Positions 31,596 through 33,524 of a stretch of DNA of 33,524 nt are shown here, piece after piece. Source of the DNA: Oerskovia rustica (lineage in GTDB: Bacteria > Actinomycetota > Actinomycetes > Actinomycetales > Cellulomonadaceae); contig NZ_JACSQQ010000022.1 in the NCBI RefSeq assembly GCF_014836555.1, positions 1 to 33,524 on the forward strand, written 5' to 3'. How positions within the stretch are numbered: the stretch's first letter is position 1; every line of letters starts with the position of its first letter. The notes below the pieces were generated by a model. The model saw only the letters and a list, made by a program, of their open reading frames with translations. It had not been told where the DNA came from and ran no database searches. The position numbers and the translations under genes are program-made.

Positions 31596-33113
31596 ATGGC
31601 CGACTACGTTCTCGCCATCGACCAGGGAACCACCAGCTCCCGGGCCATCGTCTTCAACCACTCCGGGGAGATCGTCTCCTCCGGCCAGCTCGAGCACGAC
31701 CAGATCTTCCCGCGGGCCGGCTGGGTCGAGCACAACCCCGAGCAGATCTGGAACAACGTCCGCGAGGCCGTCGGCCTGGCCCTGACCCGCGCCAACGTCA
31801 CGTACACCGACATCGCCGCGGTCGGCATCACCAACCAGCGCGAGACCGCGGTCGTGTGGAACCGGAAGACGGGCAAGCCCGTCTACAACGCGATCGTCTG
31901 GCAGGACACCCGCACGCAGAAGATCGTCGACGAGCTCGGCGGCGACGCGGGCCCCGAGAAGTACAAGGCGATCGTGGGCCTCCCGCTCGCGACCTACTTC
32001 TCCGGCCCCAAGGTCAAGTGGATCCTCGACAACGTCGAGGGCGCCCGCGAGGCGGCCGACGCCGGCGACCTCGTGTTCGGCAACACCGACACCTGGGTCC
32101 TGTGGAACATGACGGGCGGCGTCGACGGCGGCGTGCACGTCACCGACGTGACGAACGCGTCGCGCACCATGCTCATGGACCTCGACACGCTGTCCTGGCG
32201 CGAGGACATCGCGGCCGACATGGGCATCCCGCTCTCGATGCTCCCCGAGATCAAGTCGTCGTCCGAGGTCTACGGTAAGGGTCGCCCCGGCGGGCTCCTC
32301 CCCGGCGTCCCGATCGCGGGCATCCTGGGCGACCAGCAGGCCGCGACGTTCGGCCAGGCGTGCTTCGAGGTCGGTCAGGCCAAGAACACGTACGGCACGG
32401 GCAACTTCATGCTGCTCAACACGGGCACCGAGAAGGTCATGAGCGAGAACGGTCTGCTGACCACGGTCTGCTACAAGATCGGCGACCAGCCGGCCCGTTA
32501 CGCGCTCGAGGGCTCGATCGCCGTCACGGGCTCGCTCATCCAGTGGCTCCGCGACAACCTCGGCATGTTCTCGGACGCGCCCGACGTCGAGTGGCTCGCC
32601 CGCAAGGTCGACGACAACGGTGGCGCGTACTTCGTGCCCGCGTTCTCGGGCCTGTTCGCGCCGCACTGGCGCTCCGACGCCCGTGGCGCCCTCGTGGGCC
32701 TCACGCGCTACGTCAACAAGAACCACATCGCGCGCGCCGCGCTCGAGGCCGTCGCGTTCCAGACCCGCGAGGTCCTGGACGCCATGAACGCGGACTCGGG
32801 CGTCGACCTCACCGAGCTGCGCGTCGACGGCGGCATGGTCCAGAACGAGCTGCTCATGCAGTTCCAGGCGGACCAGCTCGGCGTGGACGTCGTGCGGCCC
32901 AAGGTCGCGGAGACGACGGCGCTCGGCGCCGCGTACGCCGCGGGCATCGCGGTCGGGTTCTGGCAGGGCGAGCAGGACGTCATCGCCAACTGGGCCGAGG
33001 ACAAGCGCTGGAGCCCGTCGATGGACGAGGGCGAGCGCGAGCGCCTCTACCGCAACTGGAAGAAGGCCGTCAGCAAGACCCTCGACTGGGTCGACGAGGA
33101 CGTCGAGAAGTAG
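31596..33113 (+). CDS. glpK: Glycerol kinase
   Basis: GlpK phosphorylates glycerol to glycerol 3-phosphate with ATP, feeding GlpD. The 505-aa FGGY kinase has the phosphate loop [10 protein letters not shown] (7-16), the glycerol-site motifs NQRET (80-84) and VWQDTR (101-106), catalytic Asp246 in [10 protein letters not shown], and the nucleotide-site motif [16 protein letters not shown]. Length matches the family (about 500). GAAGGA precedes the ATG by about 10 bases. It ends the glpD-glpF-glpK cluster, with a strong hairpin 16 bases past its stop. Confidence 0.97.
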   Translation: MADYVLAIDQGTTSSRAIVFNHSGEIVSSGQLEHDQIFPRAGWVEHNPEQIWNNVREAVGLALTRANVTYTDIAAVGITNQRETAVVWNRKTGKPVYNAIVWQDTRTQKIVDELGGDAGPEKYKAIVGLPLATYFSGPKVKWILDNVEGAREAADAGDLVFGNTDTWVLWNMTGGVDGGVHVTDVTNASRTMLMDLDTLSWREDIAADMGIPLSMLPEIKSSSEVYGKGRPGGLLPGVPIAGILGDQQAATFGQACFEVGQAKNTYGTGNFMLLNTGTEKVMSENGLLTTVCYKIGDQPARYALEGSIAVTGSLIQWLRDNLGMFSDAPDVEWLARKVDDNGGAYFVPAFSGLFAPHWRSDARGALVGLTRYVNKNHIARAALEAVAFQTREVLDAMNADSGVDLTELRVDGGMVQNELLMQFQADQLGVDVVRPKVAETTALGAAYAAGIAVGFWQGEQDVIANWAEDKRWSPSMDEGERERLYRNWKKAVSKTLDWVDEDVEK

Positions 33114-33129
33114 TCCTTCTCGCAGCCTC

Positions 33130-33168
33130 GCCGGAGCCGGCGTGACCCGAGGTCACGCCGGCTCCGGC
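33130..33168 (+). terminator. Terminator of the glp cluster
   Basis: An 18-bp perfect stem (left arm 33130-33147, right arm 33151-33168) with a CGA loop lies 16 bases past the glpK stop and before the next gene's promoter. It is the longest perfect stem I saw in the window. There is no T-run, as is common in GC-rich actinobacteria. Confidence 0.75.
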
Positions 33169-33214
33169 ACGTCAGGAACCGACCGGCTCCCGCGTGCCCG
33201 GCGGCTTCTGTGGC

Positions 33215-33220
33215 TAGGCT
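33215..33220 (+). promoter_or_regulatory. -10 box of the last gene, leaderless layout
   Basis: TAGGCT ends 7 bases before the ATG at 33228, with no ribosome site between. This matches the pattern before radA, disA and argA. Confidence 0.5.
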
Positions 33221-33227
33221 CGTCGCC

Positions 33228-33524
33228 ATGACCTCCGTGAGCGCAACGATCCCCGGGATGCACGTCACCGACCACGAGGTCGAGGTCCCCCTCGACTGGT
33301 TCGACGAGCGGGACTCGCGGCGGATCACGATCTTCGCGCGCGAGCTCGTCGACCCCATGCGGCGGCGCGAGGACCTGCCGTTGCTCGTGTTCCTCCAGGG
33401 CGGCCCGGGCGGCAAGGGCCCGCGTCCGACGGGGCCCGAGGGCTGGGTCGGGACCATGCTCGCGACCCACCGGGTGATCCTGCTCGACCAGCGCGGCACG
33501 GGCCGCAGCTCGGCCGTGGGGGGG
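33228..33524 (+). CDS. Prolyl-aminopeptidase-like alpha/beta hydrolase, 5' part only
   Basis: The reading frame stays open to the end of the window, giving the first 99 residues. VFLQGGPGGKGPRP is the oxyanion-hole segment (HGGPG in most members, QGGPG here), and VILLDQRGTGRSS is the family strand-turn motif. Both fit family S33 peptidases that remove N-terminal proline. The nucleophile Ser, Asp and His lie beyond the window and cannot be checked. It follows the glp terminator and is probably a separate transcript with its own leaderless promoter. Confidence 0.85.
   Translation, partial: MTSVSATIPGMHVTDHEVEVPLDWFDERDSRRITIFARELVDPMRRREDLPLLVFLQGGPGGKGPRPTGPEGWVGTMLATHRVILLDQRGTGRSSAVGG

Overview
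This window looks like chromosomal DNA from a very GC-rich actinobacterium, most likely a polysaccharide-degrading member of the Micrococcales (Cellulomonadaceae/Promicromonosporaceae type). The basis is the base composition, the codon use, the large secreted multidomain glycosidases, the radA-disA gene pair, and several starts that look leaderless. The genus is inference. I see no insertion sequence, phage gene, tRNA, rRNA or CRISPR array.

Left part (1-20.7 kb, minus strand): an L-arabinose locus. In transcription order it holds proC, a LacI-family repressor gene overlapping proC by 4 nt, araB-araD-araA, a four-gene ABC importer of the YtfQ-YtfR-YtfT-YjfF (galactofuranose) type, a secreted GH51 arabinofuranosidase and a secreted protein with two GH43 modules. 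The two exported enzymes should release L-arabinofuranose from arabinan or arabinoxylan, the importer takes it up, and AraA, AraB and AraD convert it to D-xylulose 5-phosphate. A near-textbook promoter before araB carries two mirrored LacI-type operators, and a third perfect operator lies before the binding-protein gene. Strong hairpins sit at most gene junctions.

Middle part (20.7-27.4 kb): housekeeping genes. There is a membrane-anchored protein of unknown function, a small K+ channel, then divergently radA and disA (c-di-AMP synthase), a second membrane-anchored unknown protein, mutY and a short argA-type acetyltransferase. mutY as given has no usable start in its own frame, and the first in-frame ATG would drop the catalytic Glu; a one-base frame break near its 5' end is likely. 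radA, disA and argA each have a TANNNT box about 7 nt before the start codon, as leaderless mRNAs do.

Right part (27.4-33.5 kb): a glycerol locus. A SorC-type regulator gene is divergent from glpD-glpF-glpK. The regulator-glpD gap has a 9-bp inverted repeat with 55-bp spacing, and strong hairpins lie between glpF and glpK and after glpK. The window ends inside a prolyl-aminopeptidase-like gene. I found no wholly new system. The best leads are the possible furanose-capture logic of the arabinose locus, the shared C-terminal domain of its two secreted enzymes, the repressor site architecture, and the broken mutY frame.
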